52,551 nucleotides of DNA. It comes from an uncultured Gemmiger sp. (GTDB lineage Bacteria; Bacillota; Clostridia; Oscillospirales; Ruminococcaceae). Every line of letters begins with the position of its first letter. Within the stretch, counting starts at the first letter, position 1. Under the pieces are notes generated by a model. The model was not told the DNA's origin, made no database searches, and worked only from the letters and a program-made list of their open reading frames with translations. The translations under genes were made by a program, and so were the position numbers. Of this stretch, positions 16,936-26,446 are shown in pieces. The stretch lies in the NCBI GenBank assembly GCA_944386495.1, contig CALXBE010000015.1, positions 1 to 52,551 on the forward strand. The letters are read 5' to 3'.

Positions 16936-17133
16936 CATCCGGCCGGATGGAATGGGTTGTCTGGACCCACCTGGGCGTCCTGTTGGACACCCTGGCATAG
17001 GTGGGGAGCCAGTGGGGCACGGGAAGAGATTCCCTTCCTGCGCTTTGGCTGCATAGAGGGCAGCCTACACCACTACTGTTATGTGGGACAGTCTTGAGAT
17101 TAGACCCGGGTTCCGCCGGGATGGTGCTTTTTT
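16936..17133 (+). ncRNA. Structured RNA of about 190 nt, possible 6S RNA
   Basis: This stretch has no plausible gene on either strand but folds well. The 5' end (CATCCGGCCGGA, 16936-16947) pairs with the 3' end (TCCGCCGGGATG, 17112-17123) at 10 of 12 positions, followed inward by GGGT with ACCC. The middle has an apical hairpin GGGAA-GAGA-TTCCC and a local hairpin GGCTGC / GCAGCC on the 3' side. A T tract (17128-17133) ends it. A long rod closed by its own ends, with a hairpin on the 3' side, matches the general design of 6S RNA, which binds sigma-A RNA polymerase. I cannot confirm the family without a covariance search. Confidence 0.45.
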
Positions 17134-17232
17134 CTATGAAGCATCCTTACAGGTGCTTCCCTTGATTATTATCCTACTCCCCGATTATGAAAAAATTGTG
17201 AGGGAATTCGGAACGGTCTGTAAATCCTGCTG

Positions 17233-17261
17233 TTCCCAAAGCGTGGCATCCGTGGTATACT
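17233..17261 (+). promoter_or_regulatory. Promoter of queH
   Basis: TTCCCA and TATACT with a 17-base spacer; the -35 box is weak. A short GGGAG / CTCCC hairpin follows in the leader before the ribosome site AGGAG. Confidence 0.5.
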
Positions 17262-17329
17262 ATCTCTGACCCAAGGGAGGGAAAAAGCGTTTCCACTCCC
17301 TCTATCCTATCACACAGGAGAAATGTTTC

Positions 17330-17971
17330 ATGGCGAACCGTGTAAACTATGCCAAAGAGATGGACAAGGTGTTGGCCGGGCTGGGCCAGACCCGCCCCCG
17401 GCTTTTGCTCCATGCCTGCTGCGCCCCCTGCAGCAGCGGCACCCTGCCCCAGCTGGAAGAATATTTTGACATTACCGTCCTTTATTATAACCCCAACATT
17501 GACCCTCCCCAGGAATACCACCGCCGGGAGGGAGAGCTGGAGGCCTTTCTGGAAGCCAGCGGCCGCCGGGGAATCCCGGTGGTGGAACTGCCCTACGATC
17601 CTCAGGAATTCTACCAGGCGGTAAAAGGCCTGGAACAGGAGCCGGAGCGGGGCCGGCGGTGCACCGTCTGCTACCGGCTCCGGATGGAGCAGGCCGCCCG
17701 GTACGCGGCTGAACACGGGTTTGACTGGTTCACCACCACCCTTTCCATCAGTCCCCTGAAAGACCCGGTGAGAATCAACGAGATAGGAACGGAGCTGGAA
17801 AAGGAATACGGGGTGAAGCACCTGCCCAGCGAGTTTCGGAAACGGGACGGTTACAAACACAGCCTGGAGGAAAGCGCCAGGTATGACCTGTACCGACAGG
17901 ACTACTGCGGCTGTGTTTACAGCCGGTTGGAGCGGGAAAAACAACAGCAGCAAAAAAAGGAGGAAGGCTGA
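17330..17971 (+). CDS. queH: Epoxyqueuosine reductase QueH
   Basis: The 213-residue protein is of the DUF208/QueH family, which reduces epoxyqueuosine to queuosine in tRNA and replaces the unrelated QueG. The N-terminal L-H-A-C-C-A-P-C-S-S-G motif and later cysteines (G-R-R-C-T-V-C-Y near residue 107, D-Y-C-G-C-V-Y near residue 195) supply the iron-sulfur and metal ligands. The T-T-T-L-S-I-S-P motif is also typical. It is monocistronic, and its stop codon lies inside the terminator hairpin. Confidence 0.93.
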   Translation: MANRVNYAKEMDKVLAGLGQTRPRLLLHACCAPCSSGTLPQLEEYFDITVLYYNPNIDPPQEYHRREGELEAFLEASGRRGIPVVELPYDPQEFYQAVKGLEQEPERGRRCTVCYRLRMEQAARYAAEHGFDWFTTTLSISPLKDPVRINEIGTELEKEYGVKHLPSEFRKRDGYKHSLEESARYDLYRQDYCGCVYSRLEREKQQQQKKEEG

Positions 17972-17988
17972 GCCTTCCTCCTTTTGAT
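17957..17988. terminator. Bidirectional terminator between queH and purB
   Basis: The hairpin AAGGAGGAAGGC / GCCTTCCTCCTT has a T tract on the right and seven A residues on the left, serving both convergent genes. Confidence 0.85.
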
Positions 17989-17991
17989 TTA

Positions 17992-19428
17992 TTACACGGA
18001 CAGTTCCGCTTTCTGACCCAGGCAGTCGGGATTGGCGTCCAGCATGGGCTGGATGACCTCGTCCAGGTATTCCTCCACCTGCTGGGGAGCACGGCCCACA
18101 AAGTTTTCGGGTTTCAGCTGAGCCTCCAGGCTCTCCCGCTCCAGGCCAAAGCTGGAATCGGCCAGCACCCGCTCGATGAGGTCGTTGGGTTTGCCTTCCT
18201 GCTTGACCACAGCGGCAGCGGCAATGGCATGCTGACGGAGTTTCTCGTGGAGTTCCTGACGGTCTCCACCAGCCTTGACGGCTTCCATCATAATATTCTC
18301 GGTGGCCATGAAAGGCAGCTCTGCCATGACACGGCTGTGGACTACCTTGGGGTAGACTACCAGCCCGTCGCAGACATTGAGCATGATTTTCAGGATAGCG
18401 TCGGCGGCCAGGAAGCCCTCGGCCATGGCGATCCGCTTGTTGGCGCTGTCGTCCAGAGTCCGCTCAAACCACTGGGTACCGGTGGTGAAGGCGGGGTTGA
18501 GAACATCCACCATGAGATACCGGGCAATGGCGCAGATACGCTCGCACCGCATGGGGTTCCGCTTGTAGGGCATGGCGGAGGAGCCGATCTGGTTCTTCTC
18601 AAAGGGTTCCTCCATCTCCTTGAAGTTGGCCAGGAGCCGGACATCGGTGGCAAACTTCATGGCGCTCTGGGCAATGCCGGACAGGGCGGACAGCACATTG
18701 TAGTCCACCTTCCGGCTGTAGGTCTGGCCGCAGACAGGAACTACCTTGTCAAAGCCCATCTGGGCGCAGACATCCCGTTCCACTGCCTTGATCTTCTCCC
18801 CGTCTCCGGCGAAAAGGTCCATAAAGCTGGCCTGGGTGCCAGTGGTGCCCTTGACCCCACGGAGAGCCAGGCTGGAAATCTGATGGTCGATTTCCTGCAG
18901 GTCCATATACAGCTCGTTCATCCAGAGGGTGGCACGCTTGCCCACGGTGGTCAGCTGGGCGGGCTGGCAGTGGGTATAGGCCAGAGCAGGCATATCCTTG
19001 TACTGCCGGGCGAAATCAGCCAGCAGGGCAATGACCCCAATCAGCTTTTTCCGGACCAGTTCCAGGCCCTGGCGCATAATGATAATATCGGTGTTGTCTC
19101 CCACATAGCAGCTGGTGGCTCCCAGATGGATGATTCCCTTGGCTTTGGGGCACTGGAGGCCGTAAGCGTACACATGGCTCATGACATCGTGACGGACCAG
19201 CTTTTCCCGGGCCACCGCATCCTCATAGTTGATGTCGTCCAGGTGGGCAGCCAGCTCGTCCAGCTGCTCCTGGGTAATATCCAGGCCCTGATTTTTCTCA
19301 GCCTTGGCCAGTGCCAGCCAGAGCCGCCGCCAGGTGCGGAACTTGTTGTCCTCCGAGAAGATGTACTGCATTTCCTCCGAGGAATACCGGGTGGAGAAGG
19401 GTGAAATATATCTGTTATGTTCTGCCAT
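17992..19428 (-). CDS. purB: Adenylosuccinate lyase
   Basis: The 478-residue fumarase-superfamily enzyme acts twice in purine synthesis, releasing fumarate from SAICAR and from adenylosuccinate. It carries the superfamily signature G-S-S-A-M-P-Y-K-R-N-P-M and the T-S-C-Y-V-G-D-N-T-D segment. It has its own promoter downstream of purL and no shared reading-frame overlap, so it can be expressed apart from the main purine operon. Confidence 0.96.
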   Translation of the reverse strand: MAEHNRYISPFSTRYSSEEMQYIFSEDNKFRTWRRLWLALAKAEKNQGLDITQEQLDELAAHLDDINYEDAVAREKLVRHDVMSHVYAYGLQCPKAKGIIHLGATSCYVGDNTDIIIMRQGLELVRKKLIGVIALLADFARQYKDMPALAYTHCQPAQLTTVGKRATLWMNELYMDLQEIDHQISSLALRGVKGTTGTQASFMDLFAGDGEKIKAVERDVCAQMGFDKVVPVCGQTYSRKVDYNVLSALSGIAQSAMKFATDVRLLANFKEMEEPFEKNQIGSSAMPYKRNPMRCERICAIARYLMVDVLNPAFTTGTQWFERTLDDSANKRIAMAEGFLAADAILKIMLNVCDGLVVYPKVVHSRVMAELPFMATENIMMEAVKAGGDRQELHEKLRQHAIAAAAVVKQEGKPNDLIERVLADSSFGLERESLEAQLKPENFVGRAPQQVEEYLDEVIQPMLDANPDCLGQKAELSV

Positions 19429-19455
19429 GGAAGTTCTCCCTTACTATATTTTGTG

Positions 19456-19481
19456 AAAGAGGCGGCCCCGGAAGGGACCGC
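19456..19481 (-). other. Leader hairpin between purL and purB, possible weak terminator
   Basis: GGCGG and CCGCC close a GC-rich hairpin followed by TCTTTC on the minus strand. It lies downstream of the purB promoter, so it would be in the purB leader as well as ending purL readthrough. Confidence 0.45.
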
Positions 19482-19485
19482 CTTT

Positions 19486-19514
19486 ATTGTATCAGACGGT
19501 AGCCGGCTTTACAA
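19486..19514 (-). promoter_or_regulatory. Sigma-A promoter of purB
   Basis: Minus-strand TTGTAA and TACAAT with a 17-base spacer, right after the purL stop codon. Confidence 0.65.
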
Positions 19515-19517
19515 GGC

Positions 19518-22500
19518 TTACAGCTTGTAGTAGTCTACGCCGCCCTCAAAGAGAGGCTGGAACTTCTCGCCCAGCACATTCTTGTACAGGCCCTGGCCGT
19601 ACCGTTCGGTATGGCCCATCTTGCCCAAGACCCGGCCATCGGGGCTGGTGATGCCTTCAATGGCCAGCATACTACCGTTGGGGTTGTACCGCTGGTCCAT
19701 GGTGGGATTGCCTTCCAGGTCCACATACTGGGTGGCCACCTGACCATTGGCAATCAGGCTGTCCAGCACAGACTGGGGAGCCACAAACCGGCCCTCTCCG
19801 TGGCTGATGGCAATGAGATGCTCATCCCCTGCCTGGCAGCGGCTGAGCCAGGGGCTCTTGACGCTGGCCACACGGGTATGGACCAGCATGCTCTGGTGAC
19901 GGCCGATGGTGTTGAAGGTCAGGGTTGGGTCGCTCTCGGTGATGGGGCGAATCTCGCCGTAAGGCACCAGTCCCAGCTTGATAAGAGCCTGGAAGCCGTT
20001 GCAGATGCCCAGCATCAGGCCATCCCGCTGGTTCAGCAGACGGTTGACTGCATCGGCCACCGCGGGGCTGCGGAAGAAGCTGGCGATGAACTTGGCGCTT
20101 CCGTCCGGTTCGTCGCCGCCGGAGAATCCGCCGGGAATCATAATCATCTGGCTTTCGTCAATGGCCTTGACCAGAGCCTGGCAGCTTTCGGCTACATCGG
20201 CAGGGGTCAGGTTCTTAATGACCAGTACCCGGGGGTCAGCGCCTGCCCGGGCAAAAGCCTTGGCGGAGTCATACTCGCAATTGTTGCCGGGGAACACAGG
20301 GATAATGACCTTGGGCTTCTGGTGCTTCAACAGGCTGGGAGCCTTGGTCTGGGTGTCTCCCTCAATGGGGGCCACCTTCTCCCCTGCCTTCCGGTAGGGC
20401 AGCACCGGCTCCAGCTTGGATTCCCAGGCTTCCTGAAGCTGGGCCAGGTCCACCTTCTCCCCGGAGAAGGCAAAGCTGTAATCCAGAGTGGTGGTGCCCA
20501 GGATCTGGCCTGCACCGCCGTCCAGAACTTCCAGTACGAAAGCGCCGTAAGCGGGCTGGAACAGCTCGTCGGTATCAAAGTCGGCGGCAAACCGGAGACC
20601 GATGCTGTTGCCCACACACATCTTGAAGAGGGTCTCGGCCAGGCAGCCGTAGCCGGGAGTGGCAGCAGCCAGGACTTTACCCTGGGCCATAAGGTCTTCC
20701 ACAGTATGGAAGACTGCTTTCAGGCTGTCGGCTTCAGGCAGGCCGTCCTTGTAGTTGGGCCGCAGGATGCAGACGGTGCTGTCGGCTTTCTTGAACTCGG
20801 GGCTGCATACCCGGCTGATATTGCCCACAGCGGTGGCAAAGCTGACCAGGGTGGGAGGCACATCCAGCTTTTCAAAGCTGCCGGACATGCTGTCCTTGCC
20901 GCCGATGGCTCCGATGCCCAGGCCCATCTGGGCATCCAGGGCACCCAGAAGAGCGCTTACAGGCTGGCCCCAGCGGTTGGGGTCAGTGCCCAGGCGGGGG
21001 AAGTATTCCTGGAAGGTGAGGTAAGCCTTTTCGTGGTCAAAGCCGGCACAGACCAGCTTGGCCACACTCTCCACCACCGACAGGTAAGCTCCACGGTAGG
21101 GGCTCTCGCTCATAAGATAGGGGTTAAAGCCCCAGGCCATGCCGCTGACGGTGGTGGTCTCACCGGGCACCGGCAGCTTGGCTACCATGGCCATGGTGGG
21201 GGTAAGCTGATTCCGGCCGCCGAAAGGCATGAGAACGGTGGCAGCGCCGATAGTGCTGTCAAACCGCTCGGACAGGCCCTTCTTGCTGGCCACATTCAGG
21301 TCGGTGACCACAGCCTTCAGCTTCTGGGTGAGGGTATCCCCTGCCCACTGGGGCTGCCAGACCTTGCCGGGCAGCACATGGGCGGTAATATGCTTTTCAG
21401 CACCGTTGCTGTTCAGGAATTCCCGGCTCACATCGCAGATGACCTGGCCGTTCCATTCCATCCGCAGCCGCTTTTCCTCGGTGACGGTAGCCACAGGGGT
21501 GGCCTCCAGGTTTTCCTCCCCGGCCAGGGCGATGAACGCATCCACATCCTGGGGAGCCAGGGCCACGGCCATACGCTCCTGGCTTTCACTAATGGCCAGC
21601 TCGGTGCCGTCCAGGCCCTCATATTTCTTGGTGACCTTGTTCAGGTCGATGTAAAGGCCGTCGGCCAGCTCGCCGATGGCGACAGATACGCCGCCGGCGC
21701 CAAAGTCGTTGCACCGCTTGATCATCCGGCAGGCATCCTTCCGGCGGAAGAGCCGCTGGAGCTTCCGCTCGGTGAGGGCGTTGCCCTTCTGGACCTCGGC
21801 TCCGCAGGTGGTCAGGCTCTCCAGCTTATGGGCCTTACTGCTGCCGGTAGCACCGCCGATGCCGTCCCGTCCGGTACGGCCGCCCAGCAGGACGATCACA
21901 TCCCCGGGAGCGGGGCATTCACGGCGGACATGGTCGGCAGGGGTAGCGCCTACCACAGCGCCAATTTCCATCCGCTTGGCAATATAGCCGGGATGGTACA
22001 GTTCATCTACCTGGCCGGTGGCCAGGCCGATCTGGTTGCCGTAGCTGGAATATCCAGCGGCAGCAGTGGTCACCAGCTTCCGCTGGGGCAGCTTGCCAGG
22101 CAGGGTATCCTTTACGGGAACCAGGGGGTCACCTGCGCCGGTGACCCTCATGGCCTGGTAGACATAGCTCCGTCCGGACAGGGGGTCCCGGATGGCGCCG
22201 CCGATACAGGTGGCAGCACCGCCGAAGGGCTCGATTTCGGTGGGATGGTTGTGGGTCTCGTTCTTGAAGAGGTAGAGCCAGTCCTGCATTTCCCCGTCCA
22301 CATCACACTGGATCTTCACGGTGCAGGCGTTGATTTCCTCGCTCTCGTCCAGGTTTTTCAGGATGCCCCGCTTTTTCAGGGCCTTGGCAGCGATGGTGCC
22401 CATATCCATCAGGCACCGGGGCTTCTCCTGACGGCCCAGCTCCTCCCGCAGTTCCATATACCGGCTGAAAGCGGCCTGGGCCAGCTGGTCCTCAAAGGTC

Positions 22501-23201
22501 ACTTCATCCAGAATGGTGCCGAAGGTGGTGTGGCGGCAGTGGTCGCTCCAGTAGGTGTCAATCATCCGAATCTCGGTGATGGTGGGGTTGCGGCCTTCCT
22601 TCCGGAAATAGTCCTGGCAGAACTTGATATCTCCCAGGTCCATGGCCAGACCCTTTTCTGCCACAAAGTCAGCCAGTCCCTGTTCATCCAGATCCAGGAA
22701 ACCATCCAGGGTCTCTACCTGGGTGGGGATATCATACTCCATTTTCAGGGTTTCCTTCTCGGACAGGTCTGCCTGGCGGGCTTCCACCGGGTTGATGACA
22801 TATTTCCGGATGGCTTCCACCTGCTCCTGGGTCAGGTCACCCTCCAGCAGGTAAACCTTGGCGCTGGCCACCTGGGGCCGCTCTCCCTGGCTGATGAGCT
22901 GGATACACTGGGCAGCGCTGTCTGCCCGCTGGTCATACTGGCCGGGGAGATACTCCACCCCGAACACGGGGCCGGTATGCTGGGGCATGGTGCGGTAGAT
23001 CACATCCACGGGAGGCTCACTGAAAACAGTGTTCAGGCAGCTTTCAAACAGCTCCTGGGAAACGCCCTCCACATCATACCGGTTGAGAAGGCGCAGTCCG
23101 GTAAGGCCGGTGATTCCCAGCAGGGAGACCAACTCATTTTTCAGAGCCTGGGCTTCTACATCAAAGCCCGGCTTCTTTTCCACATATACACGATATACCA
23201 T
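19518..23201 (-). CDS. purL: Phosphoribosylformylglycinamidine synthase, single-chain
   Basis: At 1227 residues this combines the PurS-like, PurL and PurQ functions in one chain: an N-terminal PurS-like part (about 1-150), tandem ATP-binding/AIR-synthase halves (about 200-900) and a C-terminal class I glutamine amidotransferase (about 985-1227) with the nucleophile in L-G-I-C-N-G-F-Q. It converts FGAR to FGAM using glutamine and ATP. Bacilli use three separate proteins; the fused form is usual in Clostridia and Proteobacteria. It is the last gene of the purine operon, 12 bases after purD. Confidence 0.96.
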   Translation of the reverse strand: MVYRVYVEKKPGFDVEAQALKNELVSLLGITGLTGLRLLNRYDVEGVSQELFESCLNTVFSEPPVDVIYRTMPQHTGPVFGVEYLPGQYDQRADSAAQCIQLISQGERPQVASAKVYLLEGDLTQEQVEAIRKYVINPVEARQADLSEKETLKMEYDIPTQVETLDGFLDLDEQGLADFVAEKGLAMDLGDIKFCQDYFRKEGRNPTITEIRMIDTYWSDHCRHTTFGTILDEVTFEDQLAQAAFSRYMELREELGRQEKPRCLMDMGTIAAKALKKRGILKNLDESEEINACTVKIQCDVDGEMQDWLYLFKNETHNHPTEIEPFGGAATCIGGAIRDPLSGRSYVYQAMRVTGAGDPLVPVKDTLPGKLPQRKLVTTAAAGYSSYGNQIGLATGQVDELYHPGYIAKRMEIGAVVGATPADHVRRECPAPGDVIVLLGGRTGRDGIGGATGSSKAHKLESLTTCGAEVQKGNALTERKLQRLFRRKDACRMIKRCNDFGAGGVSVAIGELADGLYIDLNKVTKKYEGLDGTELAISESQERMAVALAPQDVDAFIALAGEENLEATPVATVTEEKRLRMEWNGQVICDVSREFLNSNGAEKHITAHVLPGKVWQPQWAGDTLTQKLKAVVTDLNVASKKGLSERFDSTIGAATVLMPFGGRNQLTPTMAMVAKLPVPGETTTVSGMAWGFNPYLMSESPYRGAYLSVVESVAKLVCAGFDHEKAYLTFQEYFPRLGTDPNRWGQPVSALLGALDAQMGLGIGAIGGKDSMSGSFEKLDVPPTLVSFATAVGNISRVCSPEFKKADSTVCILRPNYKDGLPEADSLKAVFHTVEDLMAQGKVLAAATPGYGCLAETLFKMCVGNSIGLRFAADFDTDELFQPAYGAFVLEVLDGGAGQILGTTTLDYSFAFSGEKVDLAQLQEAWESKLEPVLPYRKAGEKVAPIEGDTQTKAPSLLKHQKPKVIIPVFPGNNCEYDSAKAFARAGADPRVLVIKNLTPADVAESCQALVKAIDESQMIMIPGGFSGGDEPDGSAKFIASFFRSPAVADAVNRLLNQRDGLMLGICNGFQALIKLGLVPYGEIRPITESDPTLTFNTIGRHQSMLVHTRVASVKSPWLSRCQAGDEHLIAISHGEGRFVAPQSVLDSLIANGQVATQYVDLEGNPTMDQRYNPNGSMLAIEGITSPDGRVLGKMGHTERYGQGLYKNVLGEKFQPLFEGGVDYYKL

Positions 23202-23213
23202 GGGTATTACTCC

Positions 23214-24500
23214 TTATTTTTCCAGGGCTTTCAGGGCACGGCGACCAATATCGGTCCGCTTGTGGGCTCCCTCAAAGTGGATTTTTTCGCTGGCGGCATA
23301 GGCCAGTTCCAGAGCTTTGGGCAGGGTGTCTGCGGTGGCAGTGACTCCCAGCACCCGGCCGCCGCTGGTGATCAGGGTCCCCTCCTTCAGGGCGGTGCCT
23401 GCGTGGTAGACGGTCACATCGCTGCCCTCCAGCTGACCCTTTGTCAGGCCGGTGATTTCCTTGCCCTTGGGATAGCTGAGGGGATATCCTCCGCTGGCCA
23501 GAATGACACAGGCGGCTGCGCCCTGGCTGAACTCTACCGGGGTGTCTGCCAGGGTCCCGTTGGTGCAGGCCTGCATAATGGTGAACAGGTCGCTTTCCAG
23601 CAGAGGCAGCACCACCTGGGTCTCAGGGTCGCCAAACCGGCAGTTGTACTCAATGACCTTGGGGCCATCGGGGGTGAGCATGAGCCCGAAATAGAGGCAG
23701 CCTTTGAAGGGGCAGCCCTCTGCTTCCATGGCTGCCATGGTGGGGAGGAAAATCTCCTCCATGCACCGCTGAGCCACCTGGGGGGTGTAGTAAGGGTTGG
23801 GGGCGACAGTGCCCATTCCTCCGGTATTCAGGCCCTGGTCATTGTCCAGAGCCCGCTTGTGGTCCATGCTGGACACCATGGGTTTCAGGGTCTTGCCGTC
23901 CGCAAAGCTGAGGACACTGACCTCGGGCCCGGTGAGGAATTCCTCCACCACCACATGGTTGCCGGAGTCCCCGAACTTCTTGTCCTCCATGATTTCTTTC
24001 AGGCCGTCCCGGGCGGCGGCTTCATCCTCGCAGATGAGAACGCCCTTGCCCAGAGCCAGACCGTCCGCCTTGATGACCACCGGGTACTTGCCCCGGGCCA
24101 GGATGTACTCCATGGCCTTGGCCGGGTCATCGAAGGTCTCATAGTCGGCGGTGGGAATGCCGTATTTCTTCATCAGGTTTTTGCTGAACACCTTGCTGGC
24201 CTCGATTCGGGCTGCGGCCTTGTTGGGACCGAAAGCAGGGATCCCTTTTTCCGCCAGGGCATCCACCATTCCCAGGGCCAGAGGGTCGTCCTGGGCTACC
24301 ACCACATAGTCAAACTTTTCTGCGGCGGCAAACTCCACCATCTTTTCCAGGTCGGTGGCCTTGATATCCACACAGTGGGCATCATAGCTGATTCCCCCGT
24401 TGCCGGGAGCGCACCAGATGTCGCTGCACTGGGGATTCTTTTTCAGGGCGCGGATGATGGCGTGTTCCCGTCCGCCCCCTCCTACAACCAGAATTTTCAT
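23214..24500 (-). CDS. purD: Phosphoribosylamine-glycine ligase
   Basis: The 428-residue ATP-grasp enzyme makes GAR from phosphoribosylamine, glycine and ATP. It starts with V-V-G-G-G-G-R-E-H-A-I and has the purD signature R-F-G-D-P-E-T-Q. Length is normal. It lies between the AICAR transformylase gene (33-base gap) and purL. Confidence 0.97.
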   Translation of the reverse strand: MKILVVGGGGREHAIIRALKKNPQCSDIWCAPGNGGISYDAHCVDIKATDLEKMVEFAAAEKFDYVVVAQDDPLALGMVDALAEKGIPAFGPNKAAARIEASKVFSKNLMKKYGIPTADYETFDDPAKAMEYILARGKYPVVIKADGLALGKGVLICEDEAAARDGLKEIMEDKKFGDSGNHVVVEEFLTGPEVSVLSFADGKTLKPMVSSMDHKRALDNDQGLNTGGMGTVAPNPYYTPQVAQRCMEEIFLPTMAAMEAEGCPFKGCLYFGLMLTPDGPKVIEYNCRFGDPETQVVLPLLESDLFTIMQACTNGTLADTPVEFSQGAAACVILASGGYPLSYPKGKEITGLTKGQLEGSDVTVYHAGTALKEGTLITSGGRVLGVTATADTLPKALELAYAASEKIHFEGAHKRTDIGRRALKALEK

Positions 24501-24533
24501 AACAGTTCCTCCCCTTTTCAGGCCGGAAACGGC

Positions 24534-25709
24534 TTAGTGGTGGAACAGCCGCAGGCCGCAGAAGGCCATGGCGATTCCGTACTTATTGCAGGTGTCAATG
24601 ACCTGCTGGTCCCGGATGCTTCCGCCGGGCTGGACAATGGCGGTAACGCCGCTGCGGCGGGCCCGCTCAATGTTGTCTCCGAAGGGGAAGAAGGCGTCGC
24701 TGCCCAGCACCACACCGGTGACATGGCTGAGATATTCCTTCTTCTCGACGGGGGTAAGGGGTTCGGGCTGGCTGGTAAAGGTCTCGGCCCAGACATCGTC
24801 CCCAATTACATCCTCGGGAGTGTCCCCGATATACACATCGATGGCGTTGTCCCGGTTTGGCTTGGACACATCCTCCCGGAAGGGCAGGCCCAGCACCTTG
24901 GGATGATGGCGGAGCTGCCAGTTGTCGGCCTTCTGGCCTGCCAGCCGGGTGCAGTGGATACGGCTCTGCTGACCGGCACCAACGCCGATGGTCTGGCCGT
25001 CGGCCACATAGCAGACGCTGTTGGACTGGGTGTATTTCAGGGTGATCAGGCTGATGATCAGGTCCCGCTTCTGCTCGGGGGTGATGGTCTTGTTCTCGGT
25101 GACCACATTTTCCAGCATGGCCTCATCGATTTTCAGGTCGTTCCGGCCCTGCTCGAAGGTGATGCCGAACACCTGCTTATGCTCAATGGGAGCGGGAACA
25201 TAATCCGGGTCCATCTGGAGGACATTGTAGCCCCCCTTCCGCTTGGACTTGAGAATCTCCAGGGCTTCGGGCTCATAGCCGGGGGCAATGATTCCGTCAG
25301 TGACCTCGTGCTGGATGATTTTTGCGGTGGGAACATCGCAGACATCGGAGAGGGCGATCCAGTCGCCAAAGCTGCTCATCCGGTCAGCACCACGGGCACG
25401 GGCATAGGCGCAGGCCAGAGGGCTCAGTTCCAGCCCTTCCGGAACGCTGTACATCTGCCGCAGCACCTCATCCAGGGGCAGGCCCAGGGCGGCACCGGCA
25501 GGGGAAACATGCTTGAAGCTGGCGGCGGCGGGCAGGCCGGTGGCCTCCTTCAGCTCCTTCACCAGCTGCCAGCTGTTGAGGGCATCCAGCAGATTGATAT
25601 AGCCGGGTTTGCCGTTAAGCACCTGGATGGGCAGCTCGCCCTCCTCCATGTATACCCGGGCGGGTTTCTGGTTGGGATTGCAGCCATACTTCAAAGCAAG
25701 TTCCTTCAT
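24534..25709 (-). CDS. AICAR transformylase, stand-alone domain
   Basis: This 391-residue protein corresponds to the AICAR formyltransferase half of the usual bifunctional PurH, without the IMP cyclohydrolase half. It has the K-H-V-S-P-A-G-A motif, S-F-G-D-W, and K-Y-T-Q-S-N-S with G-A-G-Q-Q-S-R-I-H for folate and substrate binding. It transfers a formyl group from 10-formyl-THF to AICAR. The start ATG overlaps the stop of the cyclohydrolase gene (ATGA) and follows GGGAGG, so the two halves of the PurH reaction are translationally coupled. Confidence 0.93.
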   Translation of the reverse strand: MKELALKYGCNPNQKPARVYMEEGELPIQVLNGKPGYINLLDALNSWQLVKELKEATGLPAAASFKHVSPAGAALGLPLDEVLRQMYSVPEGLELSPLACAYARARGADRMSSFGDWIALSDVCDVPTAKIIQHEVTDGIIAPGYEPEALEILKSKRKGGYNVLQMDPDYVPAPIEHKQVFGITFEQGRNDLKIDEAMLENVVTENKTITPEQKRDLIISLITLKYTQSNSVCYVADGQTIGVGAGQQSRIHCTRLAGQKADNWQLRHHPKVLGLPFREDVSKPNRDNAIDVYIGDTPEDVIGDDVWAETFTSQPEPLTPVEKKEYLSHVTGVVLGSDAFFPFGDNIERARRSGVTAIVQPGGSIRDQQVIDTCNKYGIAMAFCGLRLFHH

Positions 25710-26446
25710 TTTTCTTCCTCCCACACTGCGTCGTATTTGTTGATAATGGTCTCCTCCATGTCTCCGGTGGCCAAGTCAATGGACCGGGTATAAAGGCTGA
25801 CCTTGTTGTCGTTGTTCAAAGCCTCCCAAAGGAGTACTGCCCACTCGGAGGCATCCCCGGTGGGGATGGTCACCCGGATGGGTTCCCCGGCAAAGCTGGG
25901 GATGGGGTTGCCGTTCTGCTTGTAAGTGCTGATGAAATGGCCCTCCCCTGCCACAGGCTGAGGCACATCGAAGGTCTGGCGAAGCACGCTGTCCGGGTTG
26001 CCGTCGCTGGACTTGAGGATGCTCAGCTTGTAGGAACCGGTCTTGTGGCTTACCACACCGCTGATACGGGGGGTCCAGTTGGGACCGTCGTCCTCAAAGG
26101 TACGGGTGTTCAGGGCCGCTTCAAAGCCAAATCCGGGATACTGGCCCCCGGTGATAAAATCGTAGATGGTGTTGGTCTGGTCCCCGTTGGTGACAATGGT
26201 GGTCTCCCCTGCGGTGAGGACCGGGTTGTAGATAATCAGATGGGGGTCCTCCAGCTTGGCAGGGTCAGCAGCCACAGTGCGGATGCCGCCCTCGATGGGG
26301 TCGAAAATCCGGTTCCGGCTGTTGGTGCTCCGGCCCATGATCCAGTAGGCGATCATGGCCTTGTCTCCCTTGGGAGAAAGGCCCAGGCAGATTCCCCGGC
26401 CGGGATATTCATTTCCTTCCAGGTATTTGAGAAGATTCTTTTTCAT
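25706..26446 (-). CDS. IMP cyclohydrolase of the PurO-like family
   Basis: The 246-residue protein closes FAICAR to IMP. Its sequence (Y-P-G-R-G near residue 14, an I-A-Y-W-I-M-G-R-S stretch, repeated beta-strand segments) fits the IMP_cyclohyd family typified by archaeal PurO and is unrelated to the bacterial PurH N-terminal domain. The ATG at M-K-K-N-L-L-K-Y-L is chosen: it overlaps the purN stop by ATGA. Its place directly before the AICAR transformylase gene supports the assignment. Confidence 0.88.
   Translation of the reverse strand: MKKNLLKYLEGNEYPGRGICLGLSPKGDKAMIAYWIMGRSTNSRNRIFDPIEGGIRTVAADPAKLEDPHLIIYNPVLTAGETTIVTNGDQTNTIYDFITGGQYPGFGFEAALNTRTFEDDGPNWTPRISGVVSHKTGSYKLSILKSSDGNPDSVLRQTFDVPQPVAGEGHFISTYKQNGNPIPSFAGEPIRVTIPTGDASEWAVLLWEALNNDNKVSLYTRSIDLATGDMEETIINKYDAVWEEEK

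Noticed and set aside
17012-17133. SRP RNA, RNase P RNA or cobalamin riboswitch as explanation of the structured RNA
   Set aside because: The GGAAGCAGC motif of SRP RNA, the GAGGAAAGTC motif of RNase P and the B12 box are absent.
19611-25793. A very long open frame (about 2060 codons) on the plus strand opposite purL, purD and the AICAR transformylase gene
   Set aside because: It lies wholly antisense to well-recognised genes and its translation has no family features. High GC at third codon positions of the real genes removes stop codons from the opposite strand.
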